This document shows, one piece after another, positions 1 to 7,584 of a stretch of DNA of 12,077 nucleotides. The first letter of the stretch is position 1. The number at the start of each line of letters is the position of its first letter. The notes beneath the pieces were generated by a model that was not told where the DNA came from, did not search any database, and saw nothing but the letters and a program-made list of their open reading frames with translations. The stretch comes from Marinospirillum sp. (GTDB lineage Bacteria > Pseudomonadota > Gammaproteobacteria > Pseudomonadales > Halomonadaceae), in contig SKOQ01000240.1 in the NCBI GenBank assembly GCA_007119985.1, forward strand, positions 1-12,077. The letters are read 5' to 3'. The position numbers were made by a program, and so were the translations under genes.

Positions 1-2218
1 CTCTTTGCACCACATGCTCATGCGGCGTCTGGCTCATACAACGCCGCACCTTCTCTGCAACATGGAAGGCACCCGCAACATCTGTTGCTGGACAGATCAA
101 CAAAAACTCTTCACCACCCCAACGCCCGAGAATATCGCTTGAACGCAGCATGGATAAGGCCATATGCGCAAAGTGAACCAAAATCTGATCGCCATACTGG
201 TGGCCATAGGTATCATTCACTCGCTTAAAGTCATCCAAATCAAATAGCACTAAACTGAGCGGATGACCTTCTGCTTGTGCCTGTAATAAGGCTTCCTGCA
301 AGGCGCTATCCAGATAATGACGGTTGTAGAGGCCCGTCAGCTTGTCGGTCATGGAGATTTTTTCAAGTTGATGATGCTGATCCGCTAACTCGATCTGCGC
401 CGCAGCCAGCGCTTGGTTAGTGCGCTGCATCCGGTGATATAAGCGCTGCAAATGGAGTGCATAAAGCAGCGTCAGTAAAAAAACAATGCCGCCAACCAAG
501 AAGACAGGTAAGGCCTGACGCCATGGCATCCCTGTGGTTTGAGGCAGGCTCACCCAACGCTGGTAGATTTCTCGATGCTCGCGCGGGCTCATACTGGCCA
601 ATGCCTTCTCCAAGATAGATTGCAGCAGCGGCCAATCACTGCGCACCCCCATTCCAAGATGAAAATCATAGTGCGTACTGCCTGAAATCTTAAGATTCGC
701 TAAGCCCTCGCGCTGAATCAGGTGACTCACCACGGCAAGATTGCCGACAAAAGCATCGACTTCACCTGAAGCCACGAGAAGCAATCCGTCCAAGGCAGTC
801 CTGACACGGACTAAATCCGCAGTAGGATAATCACGACTGAGGCTTTCATCAGAGGCATAGCCACGCACCACGGCAACACGACGATCCAATAGCTGATCAA
901 AGGAGGTGATGAAGTCAATCTGCATACCGGTCACGATGACCATTGGCGAGCGCACATAGGGGGTGGTAAAGCGCATATACTGGCTACGCTCCGGGGTCGA
1001 GGATACAGCAGGCAGGAGATCTATCTCACCCTGCGCCATCTGTTCTAGGCTCAGCACCCAATCCTGAGCCGGTACCAGCTCAAAAGGCACACCCAAGCGC
1101 TGCTCCAACAGTTGGAGATAATCTCGACTGATGCCAAGCAGCTCACCATCACGTGAATAATACTCAAAAGGTGGCCAATCTGGATCGACCGCCACACGAA
1201 TCCGCTCTAGGCCATCCAAAAAAAGCTGTTCTTCTTCCGTCAGTATTAACTGAGACTGGCGAGGTTGAAAAAAACCAAGCGAGGAGAAGGCTTCACCGTT
1301 CGGGCCAAGAAGGTCGTAACCTGCCAGCAGCTCATGGATAAATTCAACGCGTCCTTCATCAAATTCACCAAATTCACGATGATAGCGCGCAATCGCAGCC
1401 TCAATCCCTCGCGCTTCACGCAGCAGCGCTGCACGGCTTTTATTTTGTGAGTTGTACTGGGTCTCGATTAAATCCAAGGTCGATTCGATCTGGTTCAAAG
1501 CATGCTGCCAACCACGTATCACGGCTCGACGCACCGCCATCACGCGGTCAGGGTGAAGCTCAGCTTCAGTGCGACTGGTGAAGAGCAGATCGCCATACAA
1601 ATCAATCCCAAAGTGACGCGGATCGAGAATATTGACGGCCAGCCCGAGGTCTCGCAGCTGGTGGAGCTCATTGGTGGTATAAGCCGCTATCGCATCCACT
1701 TCACCGCGCGCGAGGCTATCAAAACGAAACTGCCAAGAGAGGGGCTCGAGCACTTCTGGCTCAATGCCATGCTGCGCCAACATCAGTAGGATACTGAGGC
1801 CATCGCCATCAGTATCATAAAAACCGATCCGGCGACCGGCTAAATCTCGAGGGTGGCGGATTTGAGAGGAACGCAAAGACAACAAAACATTCGGTGAATG
1901 CTGCATGATCGGCATGACAATCATCAGATCCTGCTGCGCAGCAGATTGAAAAATGGCGGAATCCGTGACGCCATACTGAGCATCGCCGTCAAGCACCTGC
2001 TGCACTGGGTTGAAGCGCATATCCCGTTCGCGCAGTTCAACGATCAGGCCTTCATCAGCAAAAAATCCTTGCTCAAGCGCCACATAAAAACCAGCAAACT
2101 GGAATTGGTGCAACCATTTAAGCTGAATCACTATGCGCTCTTGAGGCAGGGTCTCTGCAACAAGCCTGGCACTCGCGAAGATCAAGATGAGGAAAGCGAC
2201 CCATCGTGCTCGGTGCAT
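1..2218 (-). CDS. Membrane diguanylate cyclase with two periplasmic solute-binding domains (partial, C-terminus off the window)
   Basis: The reading frame stays open from ATG at 2218 to the window edge (739 codons). Residues 1-22 look like a signal peptide. Residues about 28-300 resemble the NMT1/THI5-like (SsuA-type) binding family, with the signature KWLHQFQFAGFYVALEQGFF at 34-53. Residues about 325-560 resemble SBP_bac_3, with DPDWPPFEYY near 345-354. A transmembrane helix lies at about 571-590, followed by a short helical linker and a GGDEF domain from about 622 (MTDKLTGLYNRHYL). The active-site loop is GGEEF (701-705), and RSSD (692-695) sits five residues upstream, matching a product-inhibition I-site. 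The expected role is cyclic di-GMP synthesis in the cytoplasm, controlled by periplasmic ligands. The ligands cannot be told from sequence. An AAGG ribosome-binding site lies 7 bases before the start. The gene is 110 bases downstream of dinG and may have its own promoter. Whether an EAL domain follows GGDEF cannot be seen. Confidence 0.9.
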   Translation of the reverse strand, partial: MHRARWVAFLILIFASARLVAETLPQERIVIQLKWLHQFQFAGFYVALEQGFFADEGLIVELRERDMRFNPVQQVLDGDAQYGVTDSAIFQSAAQQDLMIVMPIMQHSPNVLLSLRSSQIRHPRDLAGRRIGFYDTDGDGLSILLMLAQHGIEPEVLEPLSWQFRFDSLARGEVDAIAAYTTNELHQLRDLGLAVNILDPRHFGIDLYGDLLFTSRTEAELHPDRVMAVRRAVIRGWQHALNQIESTLDLIETQYNSQNKSRAALLREARGIEAAIARYHREFGEFDEGRVEFIHELLAGYDLLGPNGEAFSSLGFFQPRQSQLILTEEEQLFLDGLERIRVAVDPDWPPFEYYSRDGELLGISRDYLQLLEQRLGVPFELVPAQDWVLSLEQMAQGEIDLLPAVSSTPERSQYMRFTTPYVRSPMVIVTGMQIDFITSFDQLLDRRVAVVRGYASDESLSRDYPTADLVRVRTALDGLLLVASGEVDAFVGNLAVVSHLIQREGLANLKISGSTHYDFHLGMGVRSDWPLLQSILEKALASMSPREHREIYQRWVSLPQTTGMPWRQALPVFLVGGIVFLLTLLYALHLQRLYHRMQRTNQALAAAQIELADQHHQLEKISMTDKLTGLYNRHYLDSALQEALLQAQAEGHPLSLVLFDLDDFKRVNDTYGHQYGDQILVHFAHMALSMLRSSDILGRWGGEEFLLICPATDVAGAFHVAEKVRRCMSQTPHEHVVQR

Positions 2219-2281
2219 AGACGCGCCTTTTCAAATAAAGAAGGGGAAGGCCTAGAAAACTTAACCTTGAGATCACTTACT

Positions 2282-2310
2282 AATATAGGAGGTTCAGGCT
2301 TTGGCCGCAA
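2282..2310 (-). promoter_or_regulatory. Possible sigma-70 promoter for the diguanylate cyclase gene
   Basis: On the minus strand, TTGCGG (2310-2305) is followed after 17 bases by TATATT (2287-2282). The -10 matches the consensus at 5 of 6 positions; the -35 matches only TTG. It lies in the 110-base gap after dinG, about 65 bases before the ATG. No intrinsic terminator for dinG is visible in the gap, so read-through from dinG is also possible. Confidence 0.35.
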
Positions 2311-2328
2311 CTTTCACACAAGATAGGC

Positions 2329-4467
2329 TTAGCGGTGCAGCTCGCGCCGAAACGGCGGCAGGCTATTGAGCAGTTGCTGCCCATAACGCTTGGTCAAAAT
2401 ACGCTTATCCATCAAGGTGATCCGCCCTTGATCGGCCTCAGTCCGTATCAGGCGACCACAAGCTTGCACCAGGCGTATGCTCGCATCAGGCACGCTGATT
2501 TGCATAAAAGGATTACCGCCCGTTTGCTCAATCCATTCCGCTAGCGTGGCTTCTACCGGATCATCTGGCATGGCAAAGGGCAGGCGTGCAATCACCACAT
2601 GGGTCAGATAGCGTCCAGGAAGATCAATGCCTTCTGCCAAGGAAGCCAAGCCAAAAATCATGCTGGGCTGCTGTTGATCGACCTGCTCTAAGTGCTTTTT
2701 CAATAAACGATTCTTAGAGAGCTGATCTTGAGTCAGGGTGATCTTTTGCAGTTTCTTTGGCAGGGCATCATAGACTTCTTGCATCTGCTTACGCGCACTA
2801 AAGAGCACCAGCGTGGCGCGTTCAGCCTCGGGTTGACGCACAAGGTAATCAATGATGGCTTGGCTGTGGGCCGCTGAGTTCAGAGGATCACAGGCTTCGG
2901 GTGGCACTTCCAGCACACCCAACTGCGCATAGTTAAACGGACTCGGATAGGTCTTACAAAGCGTCTGCGCGGATAACCCAGCACGCTGACGCAAGCGGTC
3001 AAAGCGCCCTAGAGCCGTGAGCGTGGCTGAGGTCAGTGTTGCGCCAAAGCAGCGTGACCACAACTTATAAGCCAGATCACCAGCCGCTGTCACTGGGCTG
3101 GCGCTCATCTCCAGATCCTGATCACCATCATTCAGAATAAAGCGCGTTAACCAGCGGGCGAGAGGAGGCTGCTGCTCAGGGTCTGGCTGACTACAGAGAT
3201 TCCAAAGTTGATGTGCGCCTTGGGCACGCACCAACAAGAGAGCCAGCAGTGGCTGACACTCAGCCGCCAGATCGGCATCAAGGCTGGTGTTTTTTTCTGG
3301 ATCTTGTGCTTCTTTGAGCTGATTGACCAGCTGCTCAAGAAGACGACTGAGACTAGCAAAATGGAGCGTCAGCTGCTGAGCAAACTCGTGCAGCTCGGGA
3401 GCCAAAACACCCTGGGACCAGCGATAGATCGCCTGACCTTGCGTTGAAGACTCAAAAGGCAGGCTGCTCAGCTGGCCATAAAGAACGCCCAGATCTCGCT
3501 CTAGCGCCTCAATCGGCGGCAGCAACTGTTCTAACAAGCGCTTGGCGGAGGCACTGGAGCCAAGGGTTCGCATCAAATCAGGCTGGGATTTTCGCAGCAA
3601 GCGTAGCCAGTTCAAACAGAGGTTAAACCGGAAACTGGCCGCAAAATGCTTAATGGCCTTATCTGGCAGATGGTGGGCCTCATCAAAAACATAGTAGGTC
3701 TGCGCTGGATCGGGCAGGATGACGCCGCCCCCCAAGGCCAAATCCGCCAACACGAGATCATGGTTGGCTACGATAATATCAGCCTGCTCAAGTGCGCGCC
3801 GTGCATTAAAGAAAGGACAAGCAGAGGCAAAGTGGGGACAACGCCGATTGGTACAACGCTGATGATCAATGGTCAACCGATTCCATAAGGCGGCTGGCGG
3901 CTGAGTGGGCAGGCTATCTTGCTCGCCATTCCACTCACCGGCAGCAAAAGCCGTGACCAGTTCTTCCAGTGCTTGATCCTCAGCGCCACCTTGGTGCTGC
4001 AAGAGTTCGGCTTGAAACAAATCCAGTGCAGTAGATTCACCCTGCTCCTCTCTTGCCTGATGCGCCTTCACCAGCTGAGCGGTACAGACATAACGCCCGC
4101 GCCCCTTAGCTAAGGCAAAGGTAAACTCAAGATCGGTCAGCTTAAGGAGATCAGGCAGATCGCGCAGCAGAAGCTGCTCTTGCAAGGCGATGGTTGCCGT
4201 TGAAATAACGAGGCGCTTTTCACGCGCTTGGGCCACAGGCAGAGTCGCCAGCAGGTAGGCCAGCGTTTTACCCGTCCCAGTGCCAGCTTCGATGACACTG
4301 ATATGCTGCTGACCTTGACGCAAACCAGCCTCATCTTCTTTGATTCCGGCAAAGCTTTTAGCAATGTCGGCGATCATGTGAGCCTGGCTGCGTCTGGCCT
4401 TCACTTGGCGTCCTGCCAAGAAATCACGATAGGCCTTTTGAATTCGTCCTTGCCATTCAGGGTTCAT
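2329..4467 (-). CDS. dinG: ATP-dependent DNA helicase DinG (iron-sulfur, superfamily 2)
   Basis: This 712-residue protein is close to the length of E. coli DinG (716) and shows the XPD/DinG layout. The Walker A motif AGTGTGKT is at 61-68. Four cysteines, C128, C205, C210 and C217, have spacing that fits the [4Fe-4S] cluster domain. The DEAH box is at 262-265 and motif VI (QACGRLIR) at 668-675. DinG is a 5'-to-3' helicase that unwinds forked DNA, D-loops and R-loops and helps resolve replication-transcription conflicts. The ATG overlaps the rhlB stop as ATGA (4467-4464), and there is no Shine-Dalgarno sequence just before it, so translation probably depends on ribosomes finishing rhlB. YoaA, the shorter paralogue, is the main alternative, but the length and Fe-S spacing favour DinG. 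No LexA-type operator was found next to it. Confidence 0.93.
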   Translation of the reverse strand: MNPEWQGRIQKAYRDFLAGRQVKARRSQAHMIADIAKSFAGIKEDEAGLRQGQQHISVIEAGTGTGKTLAYLLATLPVAQAREKRLVISTATIALQEQLLLRDLPDLLKLTDLEFTFALAKGRGRYVCTAQLVKAHQAREEQGESTALDLFQAELLQHQGGAEDQALEELVTAFAAGEWNGEQDSLPTQPPAALWNRLTIDHQRCTNRRCPHFASACPFFNARRALEQADIIVANHDLVLADLALGGGVILPDPAQTYYVFDEAHHLPDKAIKHFAASFRFNLCLNWLRLLRKSQPDLMRTLGSSASAKRLLEQLLPPIEALERDLGVLYGQLSSLPFESSTQGQAIYRWSQGVLAPELHEFAQQLTLHFASLSRLLEQLVNQLKEAQDPEKNTSLDADLAAECQPLLALLLVRAQGAHQLWNLCSQPDPEQQPPLARWLTRFILNDGDQDLEMSASPVTAAGDLAYKLWSRCFGATLTSATLTALGRFDRLRQRAGLSAQTLCKTYPSPFNYAQLGVLEVPPEACDPLNSAAHSQAIIDYLVRQPEAERATLVLFSARKQMQEVYDALPKKLQKITLTQDQLSKNRLLKKHLEQVDQQQPSMIFGLASLAEGIDLPGRYLTHVVIARLPFAMPDDPVEATLAEWIEQTGGNPFMQISVPDASIRLVQACGRLIRTEADQGRITLMDKRILTKRYGQQLLNSLPPFRRELHR

Positions 4468-5834
4468 GCGGGTTCTTGCATCAGCTCAGCAGGAGGGTGA
4501 ACACATTCCAGCTTCTGCTGGGTGTAGGCCTCAATCGCCGGTAAAGCAAAGGCATCTTCTTCGCCAATAAAGCTGATCGAAACGCCTTGCGCGCCAGCAC
4601 GGCCAGTACGACCAATACGATGCACGTAATCTTCAGCGTCTTCAGGCAGGTTATAGTTGATGACATGGCTGATATCATCAATATGAATACCCCGTCCAGC
4701 GACATCGGTTGCGATCAGCACTTCAATGCGGCCTTCGCGAAAGCCTTCCAGAGTCGCAATGCGCTTTTTCTGATCGACCTCACCCGAGAGCATCGCGGTA
4801 TTAATGCCGCGTTTTTTCAGCGCTTCGTAAACATCGCGTGTGGTATCACGGCGATTACTAAACACAATCACCTTATTGAGATTCCATTTTTGGATAATAC
4901 TGAGCAGCAACTGGGGTTTTTCTTGATCGGTGACCAAAAAGGCATGCTGCGTGATATTCTCATTCGTCTGGACTTGAGTTTCGATCTCCACCTTATAGGG
5001 GTTTTCTGTCCACTGGGCACTCAGATTCAGAATATCCGGTGTAAAGGTGGCAGAAAAAAGCAGCGTCTGACGTTCTTGCTTCGGTGGTGTCGCGCGGATA
5101 ATACGCTTCACATCAGGGATAAAGCCCATGTCCAGCATACGATCGGCTTCATCGAGTACCAAGATCTCAACATGGCGCAGATCAACATCCTTCTTGCCCT
5201 GGAAGTCGATCAAGCGGCCTGGTGTGGCGACCAACAGATCGATCAGTTCACCGCGCAGCTGGTCACGCTGTTTGACATAATCCATCCCACCGACCACCGA
5301 CAGCAGTTTGAAGGGCGTATAGCGCATCAACACTTCTGCATCTTTACAAATTTGCATGACCAGCTCACGCGTGGGCGCGAGAATCAAGGCACGTGGTGCG
5401 CCAATACGCTGGCCCTCGGGGCGAGGCTCTTCTAATAGGTAGGTCAAGATGGACAGCAAAAAAGCAGCCGTTTTGCCGGTGCCTGTTTGCGCCTTACCGA
5501 TGAGATCCACACCATGCAGGGTATAGAGCAGAGACTGGGCCTGAATAGGTGTGCAATAGCTAAAGCCTTGATCTGCCAGAGACTTCATCAAAGGCAGCGG
5601 CAGATTAAAATCGTGGAAACGCACTTGTCCAGCAGCCGGTTCGACAGGGAAGGCATCCAACGACCAGTCACCCAAAGCCGCTTGAGCTTGTGCTGCACGC
5701 TCTTCAAAACCTTGGGGCGTCGCCTGCTTTTGAGCAGCAGCGCGGGGCGCGGATTGGCGACTGGGATTGCGACGGCGACGGCGCTTCGGTGGCGCTGATT
5801 TAGATCCTGACGATGCAGTAGCTGGGTTAGTCAA
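4464..5834 (-). CDS. rhlB: DEAD-box ATP-dependent RNA helicase RhlB
   Basis: The protein has 456 residues and a full set of DEAD-box motifs. These are the Q motif (TPIQ, 95-98), Walker A AQTGTGKT (115-122), PTREL (154-158), DEAD (228-231), SAT (261-263) and HRIGRTGR (405-412). Overall similarity is highest to RhlB, the helicase that in E. coli works with RNase E in mRNA decay. Residues 1-65 form a low-complexity basic extension with five consecutive arginines around 18-22. The C-terminus stops soon after the helicase core and lacks the Arg-rich tail of the E. coli protein. The start is TTG at 5834: an in-frame TGA lies four codons upstream (5846-5844), the next methionine is residue 83, and GAGG sits 7-8 bases before the TTG. 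RhlE is possible but less likely. The gene overlaps dinG by 4 bases and probably forms an operon with it. Confidence 0.88.
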   Translation of the reverse strand: MTNPATASSGSKSAPPKRRRRRNPSRQSAPRAAAQKQATPQGFEERAAQAQAALGDWSLDAFPVEPAAGQVRFHDFNLPLPLMKSLADQGFSYCTPIQAQSLLYTLHGVDLIGKAQTGTGKTAAFLLSILTYLLEEPRPEGQRIGAPRALILAPTRELVMQICKDAEVLMRYTPFKLLSVVGGMDYVKQRDQLRGELIDLLVATPGRLIDFQGKKDVDLRHVEILVLDEADRMLDMGFIPDVKRIIRATPPKQERQTLLFSATFTPDILNLSAQWTENPYKVEIETQVQTNENITQHAFLVTDQEKPQLLLSIIQKWNLNKVIVFSNRRDTTRDVYEALKKRGINTAMLSGEVDQKKRIATLEGFREGRIEVLIATDVAGRGIHIDDISHVINYNLPEDAEDYVHRIGRTGRAGAQGVSISFIGEEDAFALPAIEAYTQQKLECVHPPAELMQEPA

Positions 5835-5877
5835 AACACGACCTCAAATAAATAAAACTGACAAACAAGAACTCAAG

Positions 5878-5890
5878 CCACAAATTGTGG
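5878..5890. promoter_or_regulatory. Palindrome CCACAAATTGTGG in the rhlB leader
   Basis: A 13-base perfect inverted repeat (6-base arms, one central base) lies about 45 bases upstream of the rhlB TTG start. Its size and position would suit an operator, but no regulator family can be assigned and chance occurrence is possible. Confidence 0.25.
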
Positions 5891-5967
5891 GCATGGCCGC
5901 ACAGGGTAAAAGCAGCATGTTCGCCAAAAGTGGAACATCAAAGCCCGCATCTTATGCCAAGGTGTTT

Positions 5968-5986
5968 CTTGAAGGCAACCTTCAAG
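5968..5986. repeat. Perfect hairpin CTTGAAGG-CAA-CCTTCAAG in the gap before rhlB
   Basis: The 8-base arms are perfect and enclose a 3-base loop, between the stop of the coiled-coil gene (6049) and rhlB. No T-run follows on either strand, so it is not a typical intrinsic terminator. It may stabilise the 3' end of the upstream mRNA or form part of the rhlB leader. Apart from this and the palindrome at 5878-5890, I see nothing clear in the 214-base gap. Confidence 0.35.
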
Positions 5987-6048
5987 GGGTTGAAGATGGC
6001 CTCCACCAACTCGTTAGAGCAGACTCAACAAACGCAGAATCCGCATCA

Positions 6049-7281
6049 TTACGGCTCTAGGCGTTGATACAGCTCGCTCATTTCATCCATTAACTGGGTT
6101 AAACGGCTCACCAGCTGCTGGCGACTCAAATCTAAAGAGTTGAGCTGTTCAGTTTGATTGGCCAGCTGAGGTTCCAGCTCATTACGCCACTGATCCACCA
6201 AACCCTCGACCTGAGCTTGCAGTTCACGAATCTGCTCTTGACCAGCACGATTGCGCACCTGCTCACTCAGGGCGGTCAGCATTAAGCTGGCTTCCATCGT
6301 CTGCTGCTCTATCTGTTGGACTTGCTGCTGCAAGGCTTGCTGCGTTTGTTGATGCCGCTCTTGCCGCGCCGTTAACCGACCTTCGATCTCTTGCTGTTCA
6401 CGCCCTAATTGTGTGATGCGATCCGGCAAGGGCTGCACAGCCGTCTGAAGGCGCGCAAGCTGCTCAGGCAAAGGCGAAACCTGCTCTTGTAACTCACTGA
6501 TCGCAGGACGCATCCGGTTATTGGCCAAGCGCCAGAGCTTGTGAATCTCTTCATCCGCCCAATCTAAGCGACCTCGAAAAGTCTGGCCGGTTTGTGAGAG
6601 ACCTTCATCGGTTTCCAAAAGACGCACTTCAAGCTCTTCTAGGCGATCAGAAAGAGCCACTTCCAAAGCACCGATCTGGCTCTGTAGCTGCTGGTTCAGC
6701 GCGAAAAGCTGCCATCCACCCAGGCCGCTTAAAATCAGCACCACCAATAACCCGGCAGCTAACCAGCCTAAGCCTTGCTTGCCTGAAGAAGTAGCAGCGC
6801 TGCCATCACCACCATAATTGCCACCATCACCACCACTGACACCCGATGCGGCAATCGAATCAGGAGCCTCCGCCTTGGCAGTTGCACGCTGTTGCTGCAT
6901 AGAGGCTGACTGTGAGTCTGGCGCAGCAGCCGATGCAGGGGCAGCGGTCTGACTGTGCTGCGAAGCACTGGCCGACGCGGCCTGCTGTGCCAAACGCTCA
7001 TTTTTGAGTGCTGCCGCACGACGCAGCACCGCCTCAGGATGTGTCTGTGCTTCCTGAGGCTGATGCGCCAATTTGGCACGCGATACACTCGCTCCAGCCG
7101 CTGGAGGGGTTGTGACTGACGCAGCATCAGCAGCCTTTTTGGCTTCAGGCGTTGCTGCTGGTTGATGGCGAGCGCTCGTCAACGGCGCCTTCGCCTGTAC
7201 TGACTCTGTGCTAGAGCGATGAGGCTGAGCAGGATCAAGACGCGGCTCAATATTCAGTTGGGGTTCTTTACGATTAGGCAT
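6049..7281 (-). CDS. Single-pass inner-membrane protein with long periplasmic coiled coil, unknown function
   Basis: This 410-residue protein belongs to no family that I recognise. Residues 1-145 are low-complexity and rich in Ala, Gln, Ser and Pro, so probably disordered. A Gly/Asp-rich linker follows (about 149-160), with the unit GGDGGN/GGDGS written in near-repeated codons. A hydrophobic helix spans about 172-194. After it, residues 197-405 are rich in Gln, Glu and Leu with heptad-like spacing, as in a long coiled coil. The segment WADEEIHKLWRLANNR (241-256) is the least repetitive part and the best seed for a family search. Lysines and arginines lie mostly before the helix, but the charge bias is modest, so the N-in/C-out topology is an inference. 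The ATG at 7281 has an in-frame TGA two codons upstream and no good Shine-Dalgarno. It is the first gene of the minus-strand group that continues with rhlB. Confidence 0.75.
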   Translation of the reverse strand: MPNRKEPQLNIEPRLDPAQPHRSSTESVQAKAPLTSARHQPAATPEAKKAADAASVTTPPAAGASVSRAKLAHQPQEAQTHPEAVLRRAAALKNERLAQQAASASASQHSQTAAPASAAAPDSQSASMQQQRATAKAEAPDSIAASGVSGGDGGNYGGDGSAATSSGKQGLGWLAAGLLVVLILSGLGGWQLFALNQQLQSQIGALEVALSDRLEELEVRLLETDEGLSQTGQTFRGRLDWADEEIHKLWRLANNRMRPAISELQEQVSPLPEQLARLQTAVQPLPDRITQLGREQQEIEGRLTARQERHQQTQQALQQQVQQIEQQTMEASLMLTALSEQVRNRAGQEQIRELQAQVEGLVDQWRNELEPQLANQTEQLNSLDLSRQQLVSRLTQLMDEMSELYQRLEP

Positions 7282-7318
7282 AAAAAGTCAGTTTTATCGA
7301 GTCAACAAAAAGAAGATC

Positions 7319-7336
7319 GCCAGTTACTTCACTGGC
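7319..7336. repeat. Inverted repeat GCCAGT-N6-ACTGGC
   Basis: Perfect 6-base arms around TACTTC lie just downstream of the possible minus-strand promoter. The repeat could be an operator at the transcription start or a hairpin at the 5' end of the mRNA. No T-run directly follows it. Confidence 0.3.
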
Positions 7337-7337
7337 A

Positions 7338-7366
7338 AGGATACAGATCAGACCTTTTTTAACCAA
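7338..7366 (-). promoter_or_regulatory. Possible promoter for the coiled-coil protein gene
   Basis: On the minus strand, TTGGTT (7366-7361) and TATCCT (7343-7338) are 17 bases apart, with 3 of 6 and 4 of 6 consensus matches. The predicted start of transcription falls inside the inverted repeat at 7319-7336, about 50 bases before the ATG. Confidence 0.3.
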
Positions 7367-7408
7367 CAGGTTCCACCGGCACGGAATACCCGAGCATTAA
7401 AGTCGGAA

Positions 7409-7437
7409 TTGTCAGTCCATGCAGAGGGTGCTATGCT
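7409..7437 (+). promoter_or_regulatory. Strong-looking sigma-70 promoter with extended -10
   Basis: TTGTCA (7409-7414, 5 of 6 to consensus) is separated by 17 bases from TATGCT (7432-7437, 4 of 6). A TG dinucleotide one base before the -10 makes it an extended -10 element. Transcription would start near 7444-7445. It reads toward sodB but lies some 250 bases before it, with a terminator-like hairpin in between. Confidence 0.5.
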
Positions 7438-7444
7438 AGTCCCC

Positions 7445-7579
7445 ATTGCATCAGAAAACGCAAGGCCGCCACCTTGTTTCCATAGAAGCGGCCTGTCTGT
7501 GCAAACACACCATTTAAACAGACAGCGACTGAGCGGATCAACGATAAAAATCACAGCTCTTGTATTGAGCTTGTTTTTT
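7445..7579 (+). ncRNA. Candidate small RNA or attenuated leader upstream of sodB
   Basis: The segment starts just after a good plus-strand promoter and ends in a U-tailed hairpin, predicting an RNA of about 135 nt. Inside it are two strong stems: AGGCCGC (7463-7469) with GCGGCCT (7488-7494), and CTGTCTGT (7493-7500) with ACAGACAG (7518-7525). An alternative stem, CAAGG (7461-7465) with CCTTG (7472-7476), competes with the first. No ribosome-binding site with a convincing ORF is present. It could be an independent trans-acting RNA or the 5' part of a sodB transcript with conditional termination. I do not recognise it as a named RNA family. Confidence 0.4.
7555..7579 (+). terminator. Terminator-like hairpin before sodB
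   Basis: AGCTC (7555-7559) pairs with GAGCT (7567-7571) across a 7-base loop and is followed by TGTTTTTT. The stem is short (5 bp), so termination may be partial. Confidence 0.45.
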
Positions 7580-7584
7580 GCTCC

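Noticed and set aside
1898..2326. 142-codon plus-strand open frame over the start of the diguanylate cyclase gene
   Set aside because: It overlaps the signal peptide and binding domain of a convincing gene on the other strand and has no Shine-Dalgarno or domain.
4587..5435. 282-codon plus-strand open frame antisense to rhlB
   Set aside because: It lies wholly opposite the conserved helicase core, has no recognisable domains, and its composition is what the reverse complement of a coding frame gives.
5873..5950. Possible 25-residue upstream peptide in the rhlB leader (minus strand, ATG at 5950)
   Set aside because: No Shine-Dalgarno sequence precedes it and its composition shows no regulatory codon run.
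6804..6838. CAC/CCA-rich repeat inside the coiled-coil gene as a possible mobile or CRISPR-like repeat
   Set aside because: It simply encodes the Gly/Asp linker in repeated codons and has no spacer structure.
7348..7554. 68-codon minus-strand frame in the sodB upstream region
   Set aside because: No good start signal or familiar sequence; the interval is better explained by plus-strand RNA structure and a promoter.
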